NCBI GenBank assembly: GCA_028717025.1
Contig: JAQUOR010000081.1
Span: 1-7,417, forward strand
Reading direction: 5' to 3'
DNA: 7,417 nt
Origin: Candidatus Omnitrophota bacterium
GTDB taxonomy: Bacteria; Omnitrophota; Gorgyraeia; Duberdicusellales; 4484-171
Part shown: in pieces, positions 1-6,082 of the stretch
How the letters are laid out: the number at the start of each line of letters is the position of its first letter
Position numbering within the stretch: the first letter of the stretch is position 1
Program-made: the position numbers and the translations under genes
The notes under the pieces: generated by a model
The model's database searches: none
What the model was told of the DNA's origin: nothing
The model's input: the letters and a program-made list of their open reading frames with translations, nothing else

Positions 1-1
1 C

Positions 2-2704
2 CCTAACCGTTTTAAATTTAACAGCGATACTTTTTACTTTCGCAGCCCCGAAGAAATGAAAAGTATTTTCAAGGATTTCCCCGCTGCAATCAAAAATACC
101 CTGGAAATAACGCAGAAGTGTAATCTTACCTTGGATTTTACCAAGCATCATCTGCCGCATTTTCCTATTCCGGGAGGAGAAACCGAAGATGCTTTTTTAC
201 GGCGACTCTGTTATGAGAAACTGGAGGGTCGTTATCCCGCAGCAGGAGAGGACATCAAGAAGAGGCTTGAATATGAACTGGGCGTGATCACTAAGACCGG
301 TTTTTCCAGCTACTTCATCATTGTCTGGGACCTGATTAAGTATGCGAAAGAGAACCATATTCCCGTCGGCCCGGGCAGAGGAAGCGCTGCAGGCAGCCTT
401 GTCAGTTATATCTTAAGGATTACCGATATAGACCCCTTAAAGTACAATTTGATTTTTGAACGCTTCTTAAACCCTGAGCGTATCAGCATGCCCGATATCG
501 ATATTGATTTTTGCTACGAACGCAGAGGGCAGGTTTTAGAATACGTGGGAACGAAATATGGTCTTGATAACGTCGCACAGATCATTACTTTTGGAACGAT
601 GCAGGCTCGTGCAGTTATACGGGATGTGGGCAGGGTAATGGGGTTTAGCTACACCGATGTCGATAAAATAGCCAAGATGATTCCGCAGATGCCGGGTAAA
701 CAAGTTAGTTTGAAAGAAGCGCTTTCCTCAAATCCCGATCTGGAAAACGTCTATAATTCCGACGACGGTATCAAACGCCTCATCGATGTGGCAAGTAAAC
801 TCGAGGGCCTCTCGCGCCATGCTTCAACGCATGCAGCCGGTGTGGTTATCTCGGATAAACCGCTCATCGACCGCATCCCCCTGATACGAGGCAGTGAAGG
901 CGAAGTAGTCACCGGTTTTGATATGGAGTCTCTGGAGAAAACCGGTCTCCTGAAGATGGATTTTTTAGGGCTTAAGACCTTAACGGTAATCGATGAGACG
1001 GTGAAAATCATAAAAAGAACGCGAAGCCTTACTATTAACATTCTGGAAATACCGATGGAGGATAAAAAAGCTTTTTCGCTTCTTGCGCACGGAGATACGA
1101 TAGGCGTTTTCCAGCTTGAAAGCAGGGGCATGCGGGATATCTTGAATAAACTTGTTCCTACGCAATTCGAAGATTTAATCGCGGTGCTGGCGCTCTACCG
1201 GCCAGGTCCTTTAGGCAGCGGGATGGTGGAGGATTTCATCGAAAGAAAGAACGGACACAAGACTGTCGTGTATACCCACCCGAAATTAGCGCCTATTTTA
1301 AAAGAGACCTGCGGCATTATTCTGTATCAGGAACAGACCATGCAGATTGTTTCTCAACTGGCGGGTTTCAGCCTCTCTCGAGCGGATCTTTTACGTAAAG
1401 CTATCGGCAAAAAAATCCCCGAGATAATGGAGGAACAACGTAACATGTTCGTCCAGGGGTGCGCGAAGAACAATATCTCGGAAAAAATTGCTACACAGAT
1501 ATTCGATTTGATTGATTATTTTTCGGGGTATGGATTTAATAAATCGCATTCTACTGCTTACGCCTTGATTTCCTATCAGACCGCGTACTTAAAAGCAAAT
1601 TTCGGCGCTGAGTTTATGGCGGCGTTACTGACCAGCGAACGCAACAATACCGATAAAATCAAGGAATACGTTAACGAATCAGGCCGTATGGGGATCAAAG
1701 TGTTGCCTCCTGATATTAATACCAGTTTCGCCAATTTTACCGTCACCGATGACGGCAATATACGCTTTGGTCTGTTGGCGATAAAAAACGTAGGCGCAAC
1801 TGCCCTTGAGAGTATTACCGAAGTGCGTAAGGCCAAGAAATTCGAGAGCATCTTTGACTTCTGCGAAAGAGTCGATTCACGGACAGTCAATAAAAAAGTC
1901 ATAGAGAGTCTTATAAAATCAGGGGCGATGGATACTTTTAAGTTGCGCCGCGCACAGATGATGGCGATTTTGGACGATATCTTAAGCAGGGGTACTTCCA
2001 AGCGCGACGCCTCCCAGCTATTTCTTTTTGCAGCCCCAAAGAATGAAACCGTGCCGGACGTAGAAGAGTGGCCCTTGGCACAGATATTGAATTTTGAGAA
2101 ATCCCTCTTAGGTATGTATATCACCAGCCATCCGCTCCATGAGTATTCGACGCTCATTAAACACGTTGGCCGTGAAGAAATTGCTTCTTTTTATGAGGAA
2201 GGGGAGAAACATTCAGAGGTCCTCATCTGCGGAGTTCTGGAAAAGGTCAAGGTCATCACCACGCGAAAAAGCGGCGACAGAATGGCAATCACCAGAATTG
2301 AAGATGATACGGCAGCAGTTGATGTTTTTGTTTTTCCCCGGCTTTTTGAAGAGTGCAATAGTTTCTTAAAAGAAAAAGCCGTGGTGCTTTTAAAGGGAAA
2401 ACTTGAATCCAAGGAAAAGGTTCCCAAGATACTGGCATCTAAGATCATTCCCATGGAGAATCTCATTGAGAACATAAAACAGGTGAACATTCTCATTGAG
2501 AAAAATAAATTTCCTCTCGATAAGATAAAAGATATTTTCGTCAAGAGTCGCGGTAAGATCCCTGTCATTTTTACCGTCAAGAATTCGAAAATGCAGGGTA
2601 TTAAAATAAAAACCGCCAACGACTTCTTTCTAAACCCAAGTAATGCCGTTTTGCAGCAGCTTGATTCCCTGGTAGGCGAGGAAAACCTGTCTCTGACTGT
2701 CTAG
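2..2704 (+). CDS. dnaE: DNA polymerase III alpha subunit (DnaE1 type), 5' end cut off by the window
   Basis: This is the catalytic subunit of the replicative polymerase. The frame is open from the left edge, and the residues before the first ATG (position 56) already match DnaE (FYFRSPEEM), so that ATG is internal. 900 residues are visible; family members have about 1150, so the missing part is essentially the N-terminal PHP domain. Visible residues, numbered from base 2: palm motif GPGRGSAAGS at 123-132; acidic motif PDIDIDF at 164-170, which supplies two catalytic aspartates; the third aspartate in MDFLGL near 320; ALYRPGPLGSGM near 397-408; YQEQTMQ at 442-448; YGFNKSHSTAYA at 510-521; a helix-hairpin-helix near 595-605; a beta-clamp-binding pentapeptide QLFLF at 672-676 (bases 2015-2029); an OB fold at about 739-818; and a C-terminal domain ending in GEENLSLTV. 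The OB fold and clamp motif favour DnaE1 over the error-prone DnaE2/ImuC. No catalytic residue is missing and no frameshift is visible. The stop is TAG. Confidence 0.97.
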   Translation, partial: PNRFKFNSDTFYFRSPEEMKSIFKDFPAAIKNTLEITQKCNLTLDFTKHHLPHFPIPGGETEDAFLRRLCYEKLEGRYPAAGEDIKKRLEYELGVITKTGFSSYFIIVWDLIKYAKENHIPVGPGRGSAAGSLVSYILRITDIDPLKYNLIFERFLNPERISMPDIDIDFCYERRGQVLEYVGTKYGLDNVAQIITFGTMQARAVIRDVGRVMGFSYTDVDKIAKMIPQMPGKQVSLKEALSSNPDLENVYNSDDGIKRLIDVASKLEGLSRHASTHAAGVVISDKPLIDRIPLIRGSEGEVVTGFDMESLEKTGLLKMDFLGLKTLTVIDETVKIIKRTRSLTINILEIPMEDKKAFSLLAHGDTIGVFQLESRGMRDILNKLVPTQFEDLIAVLALYRPGPLGSGMVEDFIERKNGHKTVVYTHPKLAPILKETCGIILYQEQTMQIVSQLAGFSLSRADLLRKAIGKKIPEIMEEQRNMFVQGCAKNNISEKIATQIFDLIDYFSGYGFNKSHSTAYALISYQTAYLKANFGAEFMAALLTSERNNTDKIKEYVNESGRMGIKVLPPDINTSFANFTVTDDGNIRFGLLAIKNVGATALESITEVRKAKKFESIFDFCERVDSRTVNKKVIESLIKSGAMDTFKLRRAQMMAILDDILSRGTSKRDASQLFLFAAPKNETVPDVEEWPLAQILNFEKSLLGMYITSHPLHEYSTLIKHVGREEIASFYEEGEKHSEVLICGVLEKVKVITTRKSGDRMAITRIEDDTAAVDVFVFPRLFEECNSFLKEKAVVLLKGKLESKEKVPKILASKIIPMENLIENIKQVNILIEKNKFPLDKIKDIFVKSRGKIPVIFTVKNSKMQGIKIKTANDFFLNPSNAVLQQLDSLVGEENLSLTV

Positions 2705-2723
2705 TGTAAACTAATCAGTTCGT

Positions 2724-2764
2724 AAGCTCATAAGTCGTTTTTTAAGACTTACGAGCTTCTTTGT
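2724..2764 (+). terminator. terminator-like hairpin after dnaE
   Basis: Bases 2724-2736 pair with 2746-2758 (12 Watson-Crick pairs and one A-C mismatch) around a 9-nt T-rich loop, followed by TTCTTT-like bases. The stem starts 20 nt after the dnaE stop codon. The downstream T tract is interrupted, so intrinsic termination is likely but not certain. Both arms are built from the 8-nt repeat word (GAGCTTAN-like) that recurs at 2823-2850. Confidence 0.5.
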
Positions 2765-2798
2765 CGAATATCTCTCTATGAACGTACGAATTCTCAAG

Positions 2799-2820
2799 CT
2801 TTTTCTTTCTTTTTCCCCTT
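2799..2820 (+). other. pure pyrimidine tract
   Basis: There are 22 consecutive pyrimidines, mostly T with a C4 block near the end, between the dnaE terminator-like hairpin and the 8-nt repeat array. They lie in non-coding DNA about 45 bp upstream of the HU -35 box, so this is too far to be a classical UP element. Possible roles are a secondary termination zone or a flexible, easily melted tract. No function is claimed. Confidence 0.4.
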
Positions 2821-2822
2821 GG

Positions 2823-2850
2823 GAGCTTAAGAGCTAATGAGCTTATGAGC
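2823..2850 (+). repeat. tandem 8-nt repeats (GAGCTNAN) upstream of the HU gene
   Basis: GAGCTTAA, GAGCTAAT, GAGCTTAT and GAGC follow each other in perfect 8-nt register. CTTATGAGC at 2842-2850 is the exact reverse complement of GCTCATAAG at 2726-2734 in the dnaE hairpin, so the two ends of this gap could also pair with each other. The same word appears inverted after aspS (TGAGCTTACTT at 5925-5935). The element is non-coding. It could be a decayed short-period repeat family or a set of protein-binding sites. Confidence 0.6.
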
Positions 2851-2865
2851 CTTTTATTGCCGCAC

Positions 2866-2893
2866 TTGACACCCATAAAATGGGTGATAAACT
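2866..2893 (+). promoter_or_regulatory. sigma-70-type promoter of the HU gene
   Basis: A perfect -35 hexamer TTGACA (2866-2871) is followed after 16 bp by TAAACT (2888-2893, four of six matches to TATAAT). A TG one base before that hexamer (2885-2886) makes it an extended -10. With usual spacing, transcription would begin at about base 2900, which is the A of the HU start codon. It probably drives HU, hisS and aspS, since no other clear promoter is seen before hisS or aspS. Confidence 0.7.
2870..2886. promoter_or_regulatory. palindromic operator candidate inside the promoter spacer
   Basis: CACCCAT (2870-2876) and ATGGGTG (2880-2886) form a perfect 7-bp inverted repeat around AAA. The 17-bp site lies between the -35 and -10 boxes and overlaps their inner edges. 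Because it is upstream of the predicted transcription start it would not be transcribed, so it is better read as a DNA site for a dimeric repressor than as an RNA hairpin. The protein that binds is unknown; autoregulation by HU is possible but not shown, as HU proteins bind with little sequence specificity. Confidence 0.5.
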
Positions 2894-2899
2894 AACCCT

Positions 2900-3172
2900 A
2901 TGCGTAAACGAGATATTGTGCTTAAAATCAGTCAGGATACAGGCATAAAACAGGTTGTGGTAAAGGATGTTGTGCAGCGAACTTTCGATACCATCTTAGA
3001 ATCTCTTAAAGGCGGCACTCGTATTGAATTACGGAATTTCGGAATTTTTCTCGTTAAAAAGAGAAAAAAACGCATCGGCAGAAATCCCAAGACCGGTGCG
3101 GTGGTGCCTGTCCCGGAACGGCTTACCGTTGTTTTTAAACCCGGCCTGGAAATGAAGAAACTCTTTAAATAA
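2900..3172 (+). CDS. hup: HU/IHF-family DNA-bending nucleoid protein
   Basis: The 90-residue product has the normal length of HU-family proteins, which bend DNA as dimers and compact the nucleoid. An N-terminal helical dimerisation region (about 3-38) leads into the sheet motif ELRNFGIF (43-50). It is followed by a very basic stretch (KKRKKRIGR, 53-61) and the arm-tip motif GRNPKTG at 60-66, whose Pro63 is the DNA-intercalating proline of the family. FKPG at 79-82 and a C-terminal helix close the fold. The ATG is the only possible start, since an in-frame TAA lies 12 nt upstream. There is no Shine-Dalgarno sequence, and the promoter places the transcript start on the ATG itself, so the message is predicted to be leaderless. 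Sequence alone does not separate HU from IHF. hisS begins 15 nt after its TAA stop, which suggests co-transcription. Confidence 0.93.
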   Translation: MRKRDIVLKISQDTGIKQVVVKDVVQRTFDTILESLKGGTRIELRNFGIFLVKKRKKRIGRNPKTGAVVPVPERLTVVFKPGLEMKKLFK

Positions 3173-3187
3173 TCCCTTTTAGCCGCA

Positions 3188-4456
3188 ATGAAAAAAACCT
3201 ATACCGGCGTCAGGGGGACTTCTGATTTTATCCCCGGACAAGCCAACCTTTTTAATCATATTGCTACAACCTCCCGGCGTATCTTTAAAACATTTGCGTA
3301 CGAAGAGATAATCCTTCCGATCCTGGAAGAAGAAGGAGTATTTTCCAGAGGGGTCGGCGCAACCAGCGATATTGTCGAAAAGCAGATGTTCAAGATTGCA
3401 CGTCGCAGTGAGGAAGTAACTGATGATATCGTGCTGCGGCCCGAAGGCACTGCGCAGGTGGTGCGTTTTTATCTGGAAAATTCTCTCTTTAAGCAGAGCG
3501 ATTTTCATAAGTTTTTTTACATCGGACCGATGTTCAGGGGCGAACGGCCTCAAAAAGGTCGATTGCGTCAGTTTCACCATATAGGCAGCGAGGCGATTGG
3601 CTCCGACAGCCCCGCTATTGACGCTGAGATGATATCTCTGGCGATGACGATCCTGGATGCAGTAGGGGTAACGCAGAAAAAGTTAAAGATAAACAGTTTG
3701 GGATGCGCTCCCGATAAAGAAAAATTTGCCTTAGCGTTAAAAGAAGCGCTGGCGAAAAGAAAGAATGAACTTTGTCCGGATTGTCAGCGTCGCATCGAGA
3801 AAAATCCTTTGCGCGTGCTTGATTGTAAACAGGAGACCTGCAGGGCCATCGTGGCATCGCTTCATCCAGGTCAAAGCCATTTATGCCAGAGTTGTAAGAA
3901 AAAATTTGATGATGTCTGCCGTCTGCTTTCCGATTTGGGTGTTACCTATGTACATGACCCATATTTAGTGCGGGGTCTTGATTACTACACCAATACGGTT
4001 TTTGAAATCACCTCTTCATCGCTGGGCACCCAGGATGCCATAGGCGCCGGGGGCCGGTATAATAATCTGATAAGTGCCTTAGGCGGTCCGGAAATTCCGG
4101 CAATCGGATTTGCGCTTGGTTTTGAAAGAATAATGCTTGCGCTTGGTGAGCAAGAAAAGAAAGAGGCCATTGACGTATTTGTGGCGACATTAGGCGAGGC
4201 AGCCGTCAATGAAGGGTTTAAATTGCTGCAAAAGTTAAGGAGCGAAAGAATCGCATGCGATACTGATTATTGCTCTAAATCACTCAAGGGCCAATTGCGC
4301 TACGCTGAAAAAAAAGGAGCGCAATTTGTCATTATCATCGGTGAAGAAGAGTTGAAAGAAGGCAGTGTTGTTTTAAAAAACATGAACGCTTCAACACAGG
4401 AAAAAATAAAGAATGAGGAACTTATTGTTGGATTGAAGAATCAAATGAGGCTTTAG
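3188..4456 (+). CDS. hisS: histidyl-tRNA synthetase
   Basis: This class II synthetase charges tRNA-His with histidine in the cytoplasm. The 422 residues match the usual bacterial length. Visible parts in order: N-terminal GVRGTSDFIPG (7-17); motif 1 region around residues 41-57; RPEGTAQ at 84-90; motif 2 at about 110-131 (FYIGPMFRGERPQKGR and the following residues); the histidine-specific LVRGLDYYTNTVFE at 260-273; GAGGRYNNL at 286-294; motif 3 AIGFALGFERIML at 305-317; and an anticodon-binding domain from about 327 to the end. The insertion domain carries a cysteine set (CPDC at 196-199, LDCK and ETC at 211-218, CQSC at 233-236) of the kind seen in many bacterial HisRS, which could bind a metal ion. 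The ATG lies 15 nt after the HU stop without a recognisable Shine-Dalgarno sequence. Starting here preserves the family N-terminus. No T-box leader is present. Confidence 0.97.
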   Translation: MKKTYTGVRGTSDFIPGQANLFNHIATTSRRIFKTFAYEEIILPILEEEGVFSRGVGATSDIVEKQMFKIARRSEEVTDDIVLRPEGTAQVVRFYLENSLFKQSDFHKFFYIGPMFRGERPQKGRLRQFHHIGSEAIGSDSPAIDAEMISLAMTILDAVGVTQKKLKINSLGCAPDKEKFALALKEALAKRKNELCPDCQRRIEKNPLRVLDCKQETCRAIVASLHPGQSHLCQSCKKKFDDVCRLLSDLGVTYVHDPYLVRGLDYYTNTVFEITSSSLGTQDAIGAGGRYNNLISALGGPEIPAIGFALGFERIMLALGEQEKKEAIDVFVATLGEAAVNEGFKLLQKLRSERIACDTDYCSKSLKGQLRYAEKKGAQFVIIIGEEELKEGSVVLKNMNASTQEKIKNEELIVGLKNQMRL

Positions 4457-4495
4457 AAGCGGATACACGCAGATAGTTACGCGTTTTCCGCTTCT
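4455..4495 (+). repeat. hairpin with 10-nt periodicity between hisS and aspS
   Basis: AGAAGCGGA (4455-4463) pairs perfectly with TCCGCTTCT (4487-4495). An inner ACGC (4467-4470) pairs with GCGT (4481-4484). The 5' half repeats with a 10-nt step (GCGGATACAC, then GCAGATAGTT). The stem begins inside the hisS TAG stop codon and ends 8 nt before the aspS ribosome binding site. The bases after it (GCAATTTAAAGG) lack a T run, so it is probably not a full intrinsic terminator. RNA processing, 3'-end protection of hisS or a decayed repeat element are possible. Confidence 0.6.
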
Positions 4496-4502
4496 GCAAT
4501 TT

Positions 4503-4509
4503 AAAGGGG
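4503..4509 (+). promoter_or_regulatory. ribosome binding site of aspS
   Basis: AAAGGGG lies five bases before the ATG at 4515 and supports that start. It contrasts with the HU, hisS and phoH starts, which have no such site. Confidence 0.6.
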
Positions 4510-4514
4510 TCAAT

Positions 4515-5900
4515 ATGCTAAGAACTCACACGTGCGGACAACTGACGGAGGCAGACATAAAGAAAGAAGTCATCATTTGCGGGTGGGTACAGGCCCGGCG
4601 CGACCACGGAAAGATTATTTTTATCGATTTACGCGATCGCTACGGCATTACCCAGGTTGTATTTTTTCCTAAACCAAATCCGGCAGTATACGAACAAGCG
4701 AAAAAATTAGGCAGCGAATTCGTACTTAAAATAAGAGGTACCGTAGGTATGCGGCCCAAGGGTACGGAGAATCCAAAAATCCCTACGGGCTTAGTCGAAG
4801 TGTTTGCGCTTGAGGTAGAAATCCTTAATACCTCGATGGAACTTGCGTTTTCCATTGAGGATGACATTGAAGCAGGAGAAGAAACCAGATTGTTGCACCG
4901 GTATCTTGATCTGCGCAGGCCAAAAATGCTTAAACGTATCTCGTTGCGCCATAAATTTAATCAGGCGCTGCGCAGTTACCTGAATAAGCAGGATTTTCTG
5001 GAGATTGAAACCCCATTTTTAACGAAATCCACTCCGGAAGGTTCACGGGATTATCTTGTTCCCTCAAGATTAAATCCGAATAAATTTTATGCCCTGCCGC
5101 AGTCGCCGCAGCTATTTAAACAAATACTTATGGTAAGCGGCATGGACAGATATTATCAGATTGCGCGTTGCTTTCGTGATGAAGACTTACGCAAGGACAG
5201 ACAACCGGAATTTACCCAGCTTGACATGGAAATGTCCTTTGTCGAAGAGGAAGATGTGATGACCCTGGCAGAAAATCTTATCGCCGCAGCTTTCAAGGAG
5301 GTGCTTGGAATTGAAATTGCCACGCCTTTTTTAAGAATTCCCTACAAAGAGGCAATGGCCAAGCACGGCTCCGATAAGCCTGATGTAGGCCAGGGCGACT
5401 ATCGCTTTTTGTGGGTGGTCGATTTTCCTCTCTTTGAATACAATAACGATGAAAAACGCTGGCAGGCGTGTCATCATCCTTTTACCTCTCCGAAATTAGA
5501 AGATATACCGCTTTTAGACTCCGACATCGGAGCTACTCGCGCGCGCGCATATGACCTGGTCTTGAATGGCCAGGAAATTGCCGGCGGTTCGATCAGGATA
5601 CATTCACCGCAGTTACAGGCAAAAATTTTTAAAACTCTGGGTATCTCGGATGAAGATGCAGAGAAAAAGTTCGGCTTTTTACTGCGCGCGTTTAAATACG
5701 GAGCTCCACCGCATGGAGGCATTGCCTTTGGTTTAGACAGGCTCTGTGCCATTGTGACCGGAGCCGAGAGCATTCGTGATGTAATTGCATTCCCTAAGAC
5801 CCAGAAAGGGATCTGTCCGCTCTCAGACGCTCCTTCAAGCGTAGAAGATGCTCAATTGAAAGAAGTGTATATCAAGATGATAGAGGAAGAGAAAAAATAA
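4515..5900 (+). CDS. aspS: aspartyl-tRNA synthetase lacking the GAD domain, probably non-discriminating
   Basis: This class II synthetase attaches aspartate to tRNA-Asp. The N-terminal OB-fold anticodon domain (about 1-110; CGWVQARRD near 22-30) precedes the catalytic domain. That domain has the bacterial-type loop TKSTPEGSRDYLVPSR (170-185), QSPQLFKQ (196-203), motif 2 around ARCFRDEDLRKDRQPEFTQL (217-236) and motif 3 GGIAFGLDRL (401-410). Bacterial AspRS usually has about 590 residues; this one has 461. The loss is at one place: GSDKPD (285-290) is followed after seven residues by FLWVVDFPLFE, whereas in E. coli roughly 130 residues including the GAD fold separate these blocks. The frame runs through the junction (5385-5405) and the flanks are intact, so this looks like a clean domain absence. 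His31 and Gly83 match the pair reported for the non-discriminating Pseudomonas aeruginosa enzyme (E. coli has Leu at the first site), so charging of tRNA-Asn as well is inferred. The start is backed by AAAGGGG five bases upstream. Confidence 0.96.
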   Translation: MLRTHTCGQLTEADIKKEVIICGWVQARRDHGKIIFIDLRDRYGITQVVFFPKPNPAVYEQAKKLGSEFVLKIRGTVGMRPKGTENPKIPTGLVEVFALEVEILNTSMELAFSIEDDIEAGEETRLLHRYLDLRRPKMLKRISLRHKFNQALRSYLNKQDFLEIETPFLTKSTPEGSRDYLVPSRLNPNKFYALPQSPQLFKQILMVSGMDRYYQIARCFRDEDLRKDRQPEFTQLDMEMSFVEEEDVMTLAENLIAAAFKEVLGIEIATPFLRIPYKEAMAKHGSDKPDVGQGDYRFLWVVDFPLFEYNNDEKRWQACHHPFTSPKLEDIPLLDSDIGATRARAYDLVLNGQEIAGGSIRIHSPQLQAKIFKTLGISDEDAEKKFGFLLRAFKYGAPPHGGIAFGLDRLCAIVTGAESIRDVIAFPKTQKGICPLSDAPSSVEDAQLKEVYIKMIEEEKK

Positions 5901-5905
5901 CCTGT

Positions 5906-5940
5906 AAGTAGCTCATGGTTTTTGTGAGCTTACTTTGTTA
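5906..5940 (+). terminator. terminator-like hairpin after aspS
   Basis: AAGTA+GCTCA (5906-5915) pairs with TGAGC+TACTT (5925-5929 and 5931-5935) with one bulged T, around a 9-nt loop rich in T. It begins 5 nt after the aspS stop. The bases that follow (TGTTAG) form only a weak T tract, so termination strength is uncertain. The 3' arm contains the GAGCTTA word of the 8-nt repeat found before the HU gene. Confidence 0.5.
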
Positions 5941-5944
5941 GAGA

Positions 5945-5958
5945 GGGTTGGTGGTTGG
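5945..5958 (+). other. two-tier G-quadruplex motif
   Basis: GGGTTGGTGGTTGG has four runs of at least two Gs separated by loops of TT, T and TT, a pattern able to fold as a two-tetrad G-quadruplex. It sits between the aspS hairpin and the structured leader of the lipoprotein gene. Two-tetrad structures are weak in RNA and DNA, so its relevance is uncertain. Confidence 0.4.
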
Positions 5959-6077
5959 ATCATACATGATGCCTTCCGGGCGTCTTAATATCGGTTTAAA
6001 TCAGCAGGAAACTGATTGAAACCGAAACGCCTCGGAAGTAATTCGTCCCGCTAAAAACGCGGGACTCATTAAGGAGG
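5957..6077 (+). promoter_or_regulatory. structured, riboswitch-like leader of the lipoprotein gene
   Basis: Four helices can be drawn by eye. P0: GGATCA (5957-5962) with TGAT and CC (5967-5973, one G unpaired). P1: CTTCCGGGCGT (5973-5983) with 6027-6038, 11 pairs and one bulged T. Inside P1, P2: 5991-6004 with 6012-6025, 13 of 14 pairs and a CAGGAAA loop. P3: GTCCCGC (6045-6051) with GCGGGAC (6059-6065), perfect, with loop TAAAAAC. P0 and P1 share base 5973, so they may compete there. P3 ends five bases before the AAGGAGG site at 6071-6077, and no T run follows it, so it is not an ordinary terminator. The nested P1/P2 arrangement next to the ribosome binding site suggests a cis-acting RNA controlling translation. 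I do not recognise it as a known riboswitch class. A small independent RNA or a remnant repeat are alternatives. No clear promoter could be picked in 5936-5956. Confidence 0.5.
6071..6077 (+). promoter_or_regulatory. strong ribosome binding site of the lipoprotein gene
   Basis: AAGGAGG is a full match to the anti-Shine-Dalgarno complement and lies five bases before the ATG at 6083. It is the best ribosome binding site in the window and fixes the start of the lipoprotein. Confidence 0.85.
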
Positions 6078-6082
6078 ATACA

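Noticed and set aside
56..58. ATG at 56 as the true start of dnaE
   Set aside because: The frame is open to base 2 and the residues before this ATG match DnaE, so the real start lies outside the window.
751..2619. Open frames on the minus strand and a second + frame inside dnaE
   Set aside because: They overlap a gene with full family motifs, show no recognisable protein features, and are composition shadows. The same holds for antisense frames inside hisS, aspS and phoH.
2719..2850. CRISPR array in the repeat-rich gap after dnaE
   Set aside because: The units are 8 nt and contiguous, with no spacers of constant length and no cas genes nearby.
4457..4514. T-box or other tRNA-sensing leader before aspS or hisS
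   Set aside because: Both upstream gaps (15 and 58 nt) are far too short and lack the conserved T-box sequence.
6012..6030. Hammerhead ribozyme core in the leader (CUGAUUGA and GAAAC-like words)
   Set aside because: The CUGANGA box is imperfect, there is no stem II between the two core words, and the bases are already used in helix P2.
6045..6065. GC-rich hairpin P3 as an intrinsic terminator
   Set aside because: No T run follows it. The next bases lead straight into the ribosome binding site, so translation control fits better.
5901..6082. tRNA or small SRP RNA gene in the aspS-lipoprotein gap
   Set aside because: The helices do not form a cloverleaf, there is no T-arm consensus, and the conserved SRP apical loop is absent.
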